NCBI GenBank assembly: GCA_029259935.1
Contig: JAJDEH010000043.1
Span: 1 to 47,242 of the forward strand
DNA length: 47,242 nt
Origin: Planctomycetota bacterium
GTDB taxonomy: Bacteria; Planctomycetota; Planctomycetia; Pirellulales; Pirellulaceae
Direction: 5' to 3'
The translations under genes were made by a program, and so were the position numbers. Each line of letters opens with the position of its first letter. Position 1 is the stretch's first letter. A model generated the notes under the pieces. The model was given only the letters and a program-made list of their open reading frames with translations, was not told the DNA's origin and did no database searches. This document shows, one piece after another, positions 18,752 to 28,389 of the stretch.

Positions 18752-20584
18752 TCATTTTTCTGGTTTCGCGGATGTCAGGATTCGCTGCACGACTCTCTTT
18801 GCGTACTGCCCACGCACACCGTTTAGTTGTTGCCGGAGTGTGTGGTCAATGGTCAGAAGCTCGTACTGATCCACTGTCAACGTGGCACGAAGTTGGAGAA
18901 TCTGATCCGAGTTCGTAACGTGCTTGCGCACGATTGGCAGGGCGCTTTCGCGATCGCCGATTCCCGCCAGCGCGCTGGCAGCCTGGATTTGAATGAGCGG
19001 CTCCGGATCTTCGAGCAATCGCAGTAGATCTGGCCGGGCCGCCGCCGATTCCTTGCCAAGCACGATGCAGCCCATGACTCCCCAATTGCGGATACAGGCG
19101 CTGGGATCGCTCATTGCCTTGCGGAATTCGGCGACGTGTTTTTGGTCGCGTTGGGAGACCTTCGTGCCCAACGAAAGCAGACGCTTCAGGGGATATACTT
19201 TTTCGTTCCGATATGCCGCGAATTCACGGCCTCGCAGTCCCTCGGAGAAAAATACACTATCGCGAATTGCGAGGATCTGCCGTTCGTTTTCTGCTCGAAG
19301 TTGCTTCAACGTCACCGCGTGTGCGCCGTCGGCGGCCAAGTTGTGGACGTTATCCGGATCGGCCTCAACCGCGTAAAGTTCCTCGGAAGGCTTGGGCTCA
19401 AACCAGCGGGCCTGTTCGAGATTGCATTGGCCCATTCGCCAGGCATCCAGCCACGCGCCATAAGCGGGAATCTCAAACGAATAGCCGTTGTGCTGCATCA
19501 CGGGCAGATGCGGCGTGTAATTGCGGAGATAGAGATACTGTTTGGTCCGCACGCCGCGAACGATATCGTAGCGCTCGCCACGTCGTCCTCGAAAGGTATG
19601 CACGAACTTCCGCGCGTCGGCCGCTTTGCCGCCGAGGAACGCGCGGCCTTGCATGTACTTGGGCGCGTCGAGTCCAATCAGGCTCATCACCGTCGCGGCA
19701 AAGTCGACGAAGCTGACGAGCCGGTCCGTGTCACCACCAGGTGTTGTCGGCCGCAGGCCTTTCCAGCGATCGGGAATGTGAACGATCAACGGCACGCGCG
19801 TGCCACTGTCGTAGGTGAAACTCTTGCCACGCGGAAGAGAGCCGCCATGATCGCCAAAGTAGAAAATAATCGTGTCGTCGCGGAGTCCGTCCTCCTCCAG
19901 TTCCTTGAGGATTCGGCCCGCGTTCTGATCCATCGTTTCCAGGCAGTCATAATAACGCGCGAGGTCGCGGCGAATGTTCGGAAGATCAGGAAGATACGCC
20001 GGCAAGCGGACGGCGGCGGGATCGGTTTTGAGCTGCCGGTTCTTCCACGCTTTCGGAAACAGTCGGCTCTCGTGCGAGTGGCCGATGTTAAATACCGAGA
20101 AGAAGGGCTGCCCATGTGGTCGTTTTCGCCAATGGGCTTTCTTGCCGGATTCATCCCAGGCGGCCTCCATGGCACCGTGGCGGTCGGCCGGCCCGCCGTT
20201 GTAGTCGGTCTTGCTATTATTGGACGTGTAATAACCCGCATCGCGTAAATACTTTGGAAAGTAACGCACGCCAGCCGGAAACCGCACATCCGATCGCATG
20301 TGTTGCCCGCCTAGGCTGGTGGCATACATGCCGGAGATCAGCGTTTGCCGCGCTGGAGCGCACACTGCGGCATTCGAAAAGCAGTTGAGATACCGCGTGC
20401 TGTTCTTGGCAAGGCGATCTAGATTGGGTGTGCGCGCGACCGGATCGCCATAGCAACCGAGATACTGCCCGTTGTCTTCACTGGTGATCCACAGAATGTT
20501 GGGACGCTCGTCGGCGGCGACGGCACCGGAAAACGCCCATCCGATCCAGATCGCAAGCGTCAAACCAGATAGGCAAATCTTCAT
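18752..20584 (-). CDS. Secreted type I sulfatase with C-terminal HEAT-like repeats
   Basis: A 610-residue protein with a signal peptide ending in AVAA. The sulfatase signature CAPARQTLISG places the formylglycine-precursor cysteine at residue 75 (the C-x-P-x-R motif matured by formylglycine-generating enzyme). FYFGDHGG supplies metal and sulfate ligands. The first metal site reads SEDN rather than the usual DD, as in heparan N-sulfatase-like planctomycete groups. Residues about 505-590 form two HEAT-like helical repeats (PEPLIQIQAASALAGIGD). It removes sulfate from a carbohydrate outside the cytoplasm; the linkage is not known. It lies 24 bp after the neighbouring sulfatase gene. Confidence 0.94.
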   Translation of the reverse strand: MKICLSGLTLAIWIGWAFSGAVAADERPNILWITSEDNGQYLGCYGDPVARTPNLDRLAKNSTRYLNCFSNAAVCAPARQTLISGMYATSLGGQHMRSDVRFPAGVRYFPKYLRDAGYYTSNNSKTDYNGGPADRHGAMEAAWDESGKKAHWRKRPHGQPFFSVFNIGHSHESRLFPKAWKNRQLKTDPAAVRLPAYLPDLPNIRRDLARYYDCLETMDQNAGRILKELEEDGLRDDTIIFYFGDHGGSLPRGKSFTYDSGTRVPLIVHIPDRWKGLRPTTPGGDTDRLVSFVDFAATVMSLIGLDAPKYMQGRAFLGGKAADARKFVHTFRGRRGERYDIVRGVRTKQYLYLRNYTPHLPVMQHNGYSFEIPAYGAWLDAWRMGQCNLEQARWFEPKPSEELYAVEADPDNVHNLAADGAHAVTLKQLRAENERQILAIRDSVFFSEGLRGREFAAYRNEKVYPLKRLLSLGTKVSQRDQKHVAEFRKAMSDPSACIRNWGVMGCIVLGKESAAARPDLLRLLEDPEPLIQIQAASALAGIGDRESALPIVRKHVTNSDQILQLRATLTVDQYELLTIDHTLRQQLNGVRGQYAKRVVQRILTSAKPEK

Positions 20585-20608
20585 CGTTGGGAACTCTTGG
20601 CGGGAGAA

Positions 20609-22774
20609 TTACTGGCCAAAGACAACGACTTGATTCAGGTGAAGCGTACCCACCCGATCGAGTCCGATCTTTAGGAACTGAATCGCATCATCTTCGTCAA
20701 GTTTCACATCCCATTGCGAATTGACGTCGCTGGCTTGCCAAACTTGTCTCCACTTTTTCCCGTTATCTGAAGTCCAAACAATCAGCGAACGGGCGCGTTG
20801 CAACAGTTCAGCATCCGACGCTTCGCGGTTTACGATTCGGAGATGGCTGACTTTCGATGGTTTGTTAAGCTTGATCACGATATGTGGTTTCTCGATGTCC
20901 ATCGCGGTGTGAAAGGCATGCTGTTTTCGACGGGGCGCAGCTCCGCTGAGCAGATGGCCGTTGTCGATATTGAAATCTTCGGGGCCTACGCCAACGATCT
21001 TGTAGACGGCGTCCCGCGACACCTCGACCTTTCCGTCGATCCTTCTCAGTGGCAACTTCGACTTGCTGGCAACGATCCAGCCTCCTGCTAATCGTTTCGC
21101 CGAAGCGCCGTTGCTACCTGACCGCCCTTCGGACAGCGATTCTTCCCGTCGCCGGCGATACTCCTTGGATAGCTCGATCGCCTTCGCTCGATCTTCCTCG
21201 TCGTAGTCCCAGAAATCCTGAATCACGCGTTCCGCTTTTGGAAAATCCCGGCCCGTGTCACCAACTCGCTTTCGCAAAGCCGCCAGTCGCGACTTCAGTT
21301 CCTTCACGATGGTCACGTATTCCGGATTATCGTATTGATTCACGATCTCTTGCGGGTCGTTTCGCAGGTCGTAGAGCTCCCAGCCGGGTGGTGTGGCAAG
21401 TTCGCCTTGATAGTTCACGCCGTAATAGAAGATCAGCTTGAACTCTTTCGTGCGGATGCCGACATGGCCGGGGTTGTCGTGGTGCGCCATGTGCATCCAG
21501 TAGCGGTAATAGGATTCCTGCTTCCAATCTTTCGGCTCCTGGCCGGTTTCGCAGATCTTCTTGAAGCTGGCTCCCTGCATATACGTGGGCGTTTCGACTC
21601 CCGCGAACGCCAGCATGGTGGGAGCGAAATCGACGTTCTCGACAATTGCATCGCTGCGCGAACCGGCCTTGATCCTTTTTTGATAACGGACCAGCAAGGG
21701 CATCCGCATCGACTCTTCGTACATCCAGCGTTTGTCTTGATAGTCGTGTTCGCCCAGCATGAAGCCCTGGTCGCCCGTGTAGATGATCACCGTATTATCC
21801 AGTTGCCCGGTCTCTTCGAGGTGGGCGAACAGCCGCGCCAGATTGTCGTCGACACCCTTCACGCATCGCAAATACTTCTTCAGGTAAACGTTGTAGGCCA
21901 TCCGTTTGATTTGTGCGTCGGACAGCTTCGACGGATCGTAATCGGCCGGATAATCCCGTGGGAATTTTGCCGGCAGATCCTTCGCGTAAGACCGACGCGG
22001 GTTGCGGTTGCCGATCGAAGTTCCGATGTGCGGTACGAGTTCGCCTTGGTAACCGAGTGTCGCCAGCGAACCGAACTTGGGTTGATTTTCCAGCCACAAG
22101 TTGGCCGGCTCGGGAATTTCGACGTCCCTTAGGTATTCGTTGTAGCGCTCGGCGTGCTCAAAGTAGTCATGTGGTGCCTTGTAGTGGTGCATGAGAAAGA
22201 ACGGTCGCTCTTGGTCCCAGCTTTCCTTTAGCCACTTCAGCGTTTGATCGGTGATCGCATCGGACGAGTGCATACCGGAAAACTTGATGACGTTTTTTGG
22301 CCAAGGCTTGTTGCCCTGCACCCGAAAATCAGGATCGTGGTATTTTCCTTGCCCAGGCAAGACCGAATAGAAATCAAATGCCGCCGGTTCGACCTTGAGA
22401 TGCCACTTGCCAATCATCGCCGTGTGATAACCGGCCTTCTTCATTTCGATTGCGAGAAATTGGCGACCGCTTTCGATCTTTCCACCGAGATCGTAAACCC
22501 CGTTCGTATGCGGATACTGACCGGTCAGCACACAAGCGCGACTGGGCGTGCAAATCGAATTCGTGCAAAAAGCGTTCTCGAACAGCATGCCTTCTTTGGC
22601 GAGCCGGTCGATCGTGGGAGTTGGATTCAGTGCCGCCAGCCGGCTGCCATAGGCCCCGATCGCGTGAGCCGCGTGATCATCCGACATGATGTACAGCACG
22701 TTCGGCTTATCGGCCGCCGCCACGCCAGCAACAAACAACACGACGAAGAGACAGATCGGACTCGAGTATTTCAC
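20609..22774 (-). CDS. Secreted type I sulfatase with C-terminal discoidin-like domain
   Basis: A 721-residue protein starting with GTG behind an AAAGGGAAA ribosome site. After a signal peptide, YIMSDDHAAHAIG gives the first metal aspartates. NSICTPSRACVLTG holds the formylglycine cysteine at residue 75, and GKWHLK and YTGDQGFMLGEHD complete the active site. Residues about 560-721 resemble an F5/8 type C (discoidin) beta-sandwich, which in carbohydrate-active enzymes often binds glycans. The wording in the catalytic part resembles iduronate-2-sulfatase-like and S1-type polysaccharide sulfatases. The two sulfatases differ strongly, so they probably act on different positions of the same glycan. 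Confidence 0.94.
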   Translation of the reverse strand: MKYSSPICLFVVLFVAGVAAADKPNVLYIMSDDHAAHAIGAYGSRLAALNPTPTIDRLAKEGMLFENAFCTNSICTPSRACVLTGQYPHTNGVYDLGGKIESGRQFLAIEMKKAGYHTAMIGKWHLKVEPAAFDFYSVLPGQGKYHDPDFRVQGNKPWPKNVIKFSGMHSSDAITDQTLKWLKESWDQERPFFLMHHYKAPHDYFEHAERYNEYLRDVEIPEPANLWLENQPKFGSLATLGYQGELVPHIGTSIGNRNPRRSYAKDLPAKFPRDYPADYDPSKLSDAQIKRMAYNVYLKKYLRCVKGVDDNLARLFAHLEETGQLDNTVIIYTGDQGFMLGEHDYQDKRWMYEESMRMPLLVRYQKRIKAGSRSDAIVENVDFAPTMLAFAGVETPTYMQGASFKKICETGQEPKDWKQESYYRYWMHMAHHDNPGHVGIRTKEFKLIFYYGVNYQGELATPPGWELYDLRNDPQEIVNQYDNPEYVTIVKELKSRLAALRKRVGDTGRDFPKAERVIQDFWDYDEEDRAKAIELSKEYRRRREESLSEGRSGSNGASAKRLAGGWIVASKSKLPLRRIDGKVEVSRDAVYKIVGVGPEDFNIDNGHLLSGAAPRRKQHAFHTAMDIEKPHIVIKLNKPSKVSHLRIVNREASDAELLQRARSLIVWTSDNGKKWRQVWQASDVNSQWDVKLDEDDAIQFLKIGLDRVGTLHLNQVVVFGQ

Positions 22775-22922
22775 CGTGATTTCCCTTTCAGCGACGGACG
22801 GGAGGTTTCTTTAGGTCGGACCGGCCCCGGCGATCATCATTCTAACTTAGTCTGAACAGAGTTGCAGATGGCGTCGCCGTGCCCCTGCGACCAGGCGATA
22901 CGCGTGCCCTCCTTTCTTACCG

Positions 22923-25900
22923 CTACTTCGCCTGGGTGGGCAACTCGATTTGTTCCAATTCGATGCCGCTCAAGATAGTTTCGGCTTGGCCATCGACAAT
23001 CGAATCGTCCGGCGTCAGCTCGATCGTCAGCGTCTTGGAGCCAACGACCTCGAATTGCTTGACAACGGCAGTGCGGGCCGCGGCGGCTTCCGCGCGGAGG
23101 TCGAATCCGGAGAGTACCTTGCGACCTTGAAGCTGAATATCAAATCGCCCAATGCCGGCATCGCGATCGCCAGGATCGGCAAAATGGAGGCCGACGCGAA
23201 ATCGGCGCTCGGGTGAAGCCGGCACCGCATCGAGACCCAACGGCGCGAAGTTCTCACAAGCCAGTCGTCCGCGGCTGCCCAAGAACCGAAGTGGTGATCT
23301 CCAACCGGCCCAATTCGACTGAGCATTGACCAGCAATTGTCCTTGCGACAATCCGGCTTCGGCGAGCGTACTCCAGGGAATCGCCATCTCGACGACCAGC
23401 GCCTTGTCGTCAGCCGCGGCGGCGGCCTGCCACTTGCCGTCCCATGCGGCGCTCTCCCGTTCGTCTTCCTGATGACACTGGGCATCGTAGGTCGCTCCAG
23501 AACCGGATACTCCGAAATGGAGTACACTCTTCCGTTCTGTGTCACTAAGGAACAGTTCGAAGGAATCGTCAATCCAAATCGGAGCGTTGGTTCCCTTTGT
23601 CTTTTGCCGCCAAAGATACGGCTTGCCACGCCGGTCGAGTTGATTTGGTTGATGAAAGGCAACATACAGGTTGTTGTCGTCATGGGTGAATCGCACGTAT
23701 TGCTTCCACTTTTCTGGATCGATCAAACGTCGATTCGGCGCGCCGCGCGTTTGTCGGTCGTGAACGGGACGAAGCGAAACTTGCGGCTGATCGGGCCAGG
23801 TGTCGCCGGATAGTCGCCCGTCGATTCGCGGTGACGTATCCGATCGCCGTGAGACGATCGATTGCTGTTGGTCGAGGGTGATCGTTACACGTTTGAGGTC
23901 ACGATAACCTGATGCATAAATCCAAGACCGATTGGTGCCGTGGATCTTGCGACGATCGGAATCGAAATGATAGGGAGCCGCTTCGCGCGACTTGTGGCCC
24001 TCGATCGAAATGGGTAGCTGCATGGCAATCGCCTCGCTGGGCCGCGGATATCCGAGCCACAGCCTGCCGGCGTTGTCCCGCCGATCCCCCGGCGCGCCCA
24101 GATTGACGTTCATCCGCCGAACAAGTCCCGCCGACGGCAGGTCGTGATATACGGCCCAGTCTTCGTTGCGGCGAACGCGAGACGGCGCGAGCATCAACGA
24201 CGTTTGAAAATTGTACGTACACTGACAGCCGCTGGCGCCTTCCGACGAGAGAAAAACGCCGAACGCCGCGTTGTGCGATCGCCAACAGCCTGGCCGCATT
24301 CCGCCAAAGTTTCGCAGACCGCTATCGTCTTTCAAGTCGTACAGGCCGAGCGATCCGGAACGGAAGAAATCGACGCCGTCGGCGACCATCAACTGGTTAC
24401 AGCCGTAAGCACGGTAATAAATCCGTGGGACGTTTTCGCCGGTTAGTGCATGCGTTCGCAGCGCGGTTGCGAAAGGAAGTTCACGCTTGGCGATACGGCC
24501 CCAGGTTTGGAGACCCTCGGGCAACGAGCCGACGGAGCCCGCGACCTCGCCCGTCCGTGCATCAAGGCGCAGCCATCCGTCACCGATGTCGTAGTAAGTC
24601 GACTCATCATCGGCTGCCAGTCCGGCTAGGCGGACTGGTTTCGCCTTGTCATCGCTGGCCTTTTCGGCGAACGGGTGCGACCACAACTCGGTTCCGTTGT
24701 AGGCGTCGACGGCGATAATATGTCGCTCGCCCGGCACAAAATACCGTCCGTTGGCGACCACCGGCGGCGCAACCGAGGCATGATGGCGATCCTGCATTCG
24801 CGCCGGTCCGGGACCACCGAACCAAGCAAGTTCCAAAGGCCACTTCACGCGCTGGTCCGCGGTTGGCTTGGAATCCCAATCGAATGCGCCCGGCAGCTTA
24901 CCCCGACGCAGCCAAGTCAACGATTTGGTAGTTTGCTGTTCGACCGGCGCGTCTTCAACTTGTTTGACGAGCTGTTCGATTACCGCTTTCGCCTCGCCCT
25001 TGAAGCAAAGCAATCCTCCGCACGGTCGCAACAGCCGCCAGAGTTCGTCGACTTTCAACTCTGCCTGAGTGCCGACGACAATCAAGTTCGCAAGGTATGG
25101 AGGGAAATCACCGTGGCTCAGTCGCGCGAGCGGCTGGACCGCGAGGCGCGAACCATAAATGCCAGAATCCACGAACCGGCTTCGCAGGGCCGCGACTTCC
25201 TTTTTGTCATCGGCAAGACACACAACGTGCATTTGTTTTTTGACGGCAAGCGACTCGGCCAGATCCGCGTCCCCAATCACGACCGCGTAACCCTTGGTGA
25301 TCTTCGACTGCTCTAGTAATTCAAAAACCGCGTCGGCAAATGCACTTTGGACTAGGGTCGCGGCGGCGGATTTTTTGGAATACGCATGGACTTTCGTCCC
25401 GCCATTCGCGCCGTGGCCAAAACAGTGCACCGTGCCACGGTCGGTGGACGCGTAGATCGCGCCGTCGCTTACAGCCAGACTGCGCACCTGACCCGTAAGT
25501 TTCGCCTGCCAAAGAACGGTGGATGCGTGCTTGCTGTTGACGTCGAATGCCGATAGGACCTCGTCCCCGCCTTCCAGCAGCAACTCGCCCGCCATCGCCA
25601 CGCAATGTCCCGTTCGCCTTCCGATCACGCGATCCAAGTTGGCCAGCACGCGATCGCCGCGATATCCCAGGACATGCTGTCTGGTGCCAAAGTCGAAATC
25701 TCGCTTGGCCCACAGCGGCACCTTGGTCGTCGGACATGGAGTCTGATCACCCGTGGAAACATCGTAAACCAGGCCGCCATTGAACAGTCGATCTCCCGAT
25801 ATCGTCGCCCAACTGCCACCGTGTGTCTTGCTGTCAGCCGGTTTGAAATAGCGAAGCCGGCCGGTTTGACGATCGAATGCGGCTGGCACTCCGCGCCCCG

Positions 25901-26666
25901 TCGGAACCAGCAGCAACTCGTCGGTTGCGAGCAGGTAACCTTGGGGCGAAACGCCGGTCAGCGAATATGCCTTGGCGTGCGGTTGAGCAAGGTACATCGT
26001 ATCGCACGTGTCATTACACCAGCGAATCTTGCCCGTCTTGGCATCGAGTGCATAGACCATCACGCCTTCCGAGGGCCACAAGCCCGCCGTCACATACGCC
26101 ACGCCGCGATCCACAAGCACGCCGCTTCGCAGCGGCCACCGCGAAATCAATCGGCCGTTACCGAGTATCTGGTTACCGTCGGCGGCCGCATGAAAATCCC
26201 AGAACAATTCGCCCGTCGCCACGTCGAGACAATACAGATGTCCGTCATCGGACGCCACGTACACCCGGCCATCATCCACGGCGGGCGCGAAACGAATCGG
26301 TCCGCCCGTGGTAAATTTCCAGCGCGGTCGTCCCGTTTCCGCATCCAGAGCGCGAAGCGTGTCGTCAGCCGACGAACCGAAAAAAACAGTCTTCGCCGCG
26401 ACGACAATTTGAGGCGCATGATCAAAATCAAGCCGATGTCGCTCTTTGACCGGATCGGGCCACGCGGGTCTTGGTGCCTGGCTCGCCTGGTAAGTCCAGC
26501 GCGCCGCCAGTGGCAATTCAACCCGCTGGCTGCTGATTCCTGATCGGGCCACATCCGCGCGGTACATGGGCCAATCAGCATGAGCCGCCAGAGCCGTCCA
26601 GCCGACAATGGCCGCCATCAAAGTCAATTCGCGACTTCTTATCCTTGGCTTCATGTTGTTGCCCAT
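22923..26666 (-). CDS. Secreted PQQ-like propeller protein with Rossmann-like insert, CBM9-like and malectin-like domains
   Basis: A 1247-residue protein with a signal peptide (about residues 10-30). Residues 35-420 and 590-930 contain PQQ-like propeller blades (ALDAETGRPRWKF, VYALDAKTGKIRW, IAVDAYNGTELW). Between them, residues about 425-590 resemble a Rossmann-fold methyltransferase-like domain (GYAVVIGDADLAESLA, then a LLRPCGGLLCF strand). Residues about 935-1140 match a CBM9-like DOMON fold (SPRIDGRLSGDTW, DDNNLYVAFH, WIDDSFELFL). The last 110 residues look malectin-like (RVGLHFADP to ILSGIELEQ). It probably binds or oxidises carbohydrate outside the cytoplasm. The start may be this ATG or the one 12 bp later. 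It follows the esterase gene by 27 bp. Confidence 0.85.
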   Translation of the reverse strand: MGNNMKPRIRSRELTLMAAIVGWTALAAHADWPMYRADVARSGISSQRVELPLAARWTYQASQAPRPAWPDPVKERHRLDFDHAPQIVVAAKTVFFGSSADDTLRALDAETGRPRWKFTTGGPIRFAPAVDDGRVYVASDDGHLYCLDVATGELFWDFHAAADGNQILGNGRLISRWPLRSGVLVDRGVAYVTAGLWPSEGVMVYALDAKTGKIRWCNDTCDTMYLAQPHAKAYSLTGVSPQGYLLATDELLLVPTGRGVPAAFDRQTGRLRYFKPADSKTHGGSWATISGDRLFNGGLVYDVSTGDQTPCPTTKVPLWAKRDFDFGTRQHVLGYRGDRVLANLDRVIGRRTGHCVAMAGELLLEGGDEVLSAFDVNSKHASTVLWQAKLTGQVRSLAVSDGAIYASTDRGTVHCFGHGANGGTKVHAYSKKSAAATLVQSAFADAVFELLEQSKITKGYAVVIGDADLAESLAVKKQMHVVCLADDKKEVAALRSRFVDSGIYGSRLAVQPLARLSHGDFPPYLANLIVVGTQAELKVDELWRLLRPCGGLLCFKGEAKAVIEQLVKQVEDAPVEQQTTKSLTWLRRGKLPGAFDWDSKPTADQRVKWPLELAWFGGPGPARMQDRHHASVAPPVVANGRYFVPGERHIIAVDAYNGTELWSHPFAEKASDDKAKPVRLAGLAADDESTYYDIGDGWLRLDARTGEVAGSVGSLPEGLQTWGRIAKRELPFATALRTHALTGENVPRIYYRAYGCNQLMVADGVDFFRSGSLGLYDLKDDSGLRNFGGMRPGCWRSHNAAFGVFLSSEGASGCQCTYNFQTSLMLAPSRVRRNEDWAVYHDLPSAGLVRRMNVNLGAPGDRRDNAGRLWLGYPRPSEAIAMQLPISIEGHKSREAAPYHFDSDRRKIHGTNRSWIYASGYRDLKRVTITLDQQQSIVSRRSDTSPRIDGRLSGDTWPDQPQVSLRPVHDRQTRGAPNRRLIDPEKWKQYVRFTHDDNNLYVAFHQPNQLDRRGKPYLWRQKTKGTNAPIWIDDSFELFLSDTERKSVLHFGVSGSGATYDAQCHQEDERESAAWDGKWQAAAAADDKALVVEMAIPWSTLAEAGLSQGQLLVNAQSNWAGWRSPLRFLGSRGRLACENFAPLGLDAVPASPERRFRVGLHFADPGDRDAGIGRFDIQLQGRKVLSGFDLRAEAAAARTAVVKQFEVVGSKTLTIELTPDDSIVDGQAETILSGIELEQIELPTQAK

Positions 26667-26693
26667 TTCGATTCTCGGCCTAGCGTTCGACGA

Positions 26694-28319
26694 CTAATTC
26701 GACGCCTTGCCCGTGAGTTTCCGAATCAGGTAGTCGCTGGTCGTTTCGTGTTCCACATCGGCGGCACCAGGGTAAACCAGTTCGCACTTGACGCCGACGC
26801 TTTGGCAATGCTCTCGCAGCTTGACACCAAAGTTCGAAGTGTGCGTCGGATCCTTCTGGGGCTGACCAAGCGCGGGCGGGGCCGAGTAGAAAAGATGCAC
26901 TGGCGGATCGTCCGACGTAACCAGCGCGTACGGTGAATACTCGGCAATCCACGGCAGGATCGTGTCGCGCTGGGCGAGAAACTCATCGAACTGCGACAGT
27001 TTCTTTTCCGGGTCGCCCTGGAAGCCGAAGGCGTGGCCGCCGTAGCGACTGTTGGGCGTCCACTCTTTCATCTGCTGCGGGTCGAGCGTCGTTTGGGCTC
27101 CACGAACCGCGGCACACAAGATCCTCGTGGATTCGCGAGCGATGGGATCGTCACTCTTCGCATCGGCCATGTCGGGATGAAACGCAAGCCACAGACTCGA
27201 ACAGGCTCCGGCCGAACCGCCCGATGCGGCGATCCGCTGCTTGTCGATATTCCACTCGGCCGCCTTACCGCGCACAAATTGCAAAGCTCGCGCGGCGTCG
27301 TGCAGCGGACCCTTTACAGGCGGGACAACTCCGTCCGCCGTCGCTTCAGGAATAAAACGGTACTCGACGCTGACGACGGAAATACCGGCATCCAACATCT
27401 CCGGCAACATGGCCGTCAGGCCACTCATGCGACCGCCGCCCATCCAGCCGCCGCCGTGAATGAAGAACAGCACCGGCGTCGGCTTGTCGGACTCGGCCTG
27501 CCAAAAGTGGAGCTTTTGCTTTAGGTGCGGGCCGTAGGCGACATCGAATTGCGTGGGGTTGGGCTGCAGCGGATGGGCTGCCAGAAATGGCTTGGCCTCC
27601 CTCGCGGAAATCTCTCGCACGAAGATGTTCCGCCAGCGGATTTCTCCGCCATGCGTTTGCAGCATGATGGGGCCTTTCGCCGGAAGCGGCTTGCTTCGGT
27701 CCCAGAAGTTCTCCATCACCGCGCCTTCGACCACGGGTCGCTTGTTCAGCCAGACCCAAGTCCGAGCGCCAATTTGGCGGATGCGAAATTGGTTCCACTG
27801 ACCGAACGGTTTGTCCGCGAATCGAATCGGGTCGCGTCCCAGCGTGGTGGGGGTGTTGTTAAACAAGCCGCCGGATCCGAGATGCGGGCGGCGGGTGGGA
27901 TTCTTGGGATTGAATTTCTGGTGCCAATCCCAAATCTGCACTTGGGGCGTACCGCGCAGATAGATCCCGCTGTCGGCACCGGCAACCGTTTTGTATTCGA
28001 GCATCAGTTCGATATCGCCATACTCTTCGTCGGTGTTCGCGTAGGGGCAATGGCCGTCGTTGACAAGTTCACCATTCTCGACAGTCCAGTTCGTGGGAAA
28101 TTCGGCCCGTTGGGCGGCGCGGTTTGCCTCTTTCTCTTCGCCCTTCAGTTTGGCACCTTTGTGTGGGTTCAGGCCATGCCAGCCGGTGAGGTCCTTGGCA
28201 TTGAATATCGCATGGAAACCTTGGGGCGGTTTCGGTTCTTCCGCGAGGCACGCAGTCGACGGTATCCACGCAATCGCGACCAGCGCGCGTAGGCAGACAG
28301 ATGAAAGGTTGTTTTTCAT
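26694..28319 (-). CDS. Secreted fusion of DUF1080 (3-keto-disaccharide hydrolase-like) domain and alpha/beta-hydrolase esterase
   Basis: A 541-residue protein with a signal peptide ending near ACLA. Residues 35-245 form a DUF1080 jelly-roll, with FNAKDLTGWHG, WTVENGELVNDG, ADSGIYLRG and NIFVREI strands. Residues 265-541 form an alpha/beta hydrolase of the hormone-sensitive-lipase/BD-FAE type. FFIHGGGWMGG is the oxyanion loop and SGGSAGACSS holds the nucleophile Ser369; the acid and histidine lie in the last 60 residues (SDDPPVHLFY, DVEHET). DUF1080 domains hydrolyse or bind glycosides, and the esterase would remove acyl groups. Having both in one chain fits removal of decorations from an esterified glycan. 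It is the first gene of the minus-strand operon 28319-16284. Confidence 0.9.
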   Translation of the reverse strand: MKNNLSSVCLRALVAIAWIPSTACLAEEPKPPQGFHAIFNAKDLTGWHGLNPHKGAKLKGEEKEANRAAQRAEFPTNWTVENGELVNDGHCPYANTDEEYGDIELMLEYKTVAGADSGIYLRGTPQVQIWDWHQKFNPKNPTRRPHLGSGGLFNNTPTTLGRDPIRFADKPFGQWNQFRIRQIGARTWVWLNKRPVVEGAVMENFWDRSKPLPAKGPIMLQTHGGEIRWRNIFVREISAREAKPFLAAHPLQPNPTQFDVAYGPHLKQKLHFWQAESDKPTPVLFFIHGGGWMGGGRMSGLTAMLPEMLDAGISVVSVEYRFIPEATADGVVPPVKGPLHDAARALQFVRGKAAEWNIDKQRIAASGGSAGACSSLWLAFHPDMADAKSDDPIARESTRILCAAVRGAQTTLDPQQMKEWTPNSRYGGHAFGFQGDPEKKLSQFDEFLAQRDTILPWIAEYSPYALVTSDDPPVHLFYSAPPALGQPQKDPTHTSNFGVKLREHCQSVGVKCELVYPGAADVEHETTSDYLIRKLTGKASN

Positions 28320-28389
28320 GATTTCGGTCTCAGTAAGGCTTGATGATGGGAAGGGAACAGCGGCGGTAGGAATGATCTTCGCGCGGCTC

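Noticed and set aside
19136..20248. Long plus-strand open frame (370 codons) opposite the sulfatase gene
   Set aside because: It is antisense to a clear sulfatase with intact active site, and its translation is rich in R, V and H with no recognisable fold; it reflects codon bias of the real gene.
21335..22132. Plus-strand open frame (265 codons) opposite the second sulfatase
   Set aside because: Antisense shadow; the sulfatase on the other strand has all catalytic motifs.
25605..26543. Plus-strand open frame (312 codons) opposite the PQQ-like gene
   Set aside because: Antisense shadow with arginine-rich, motif-free product.
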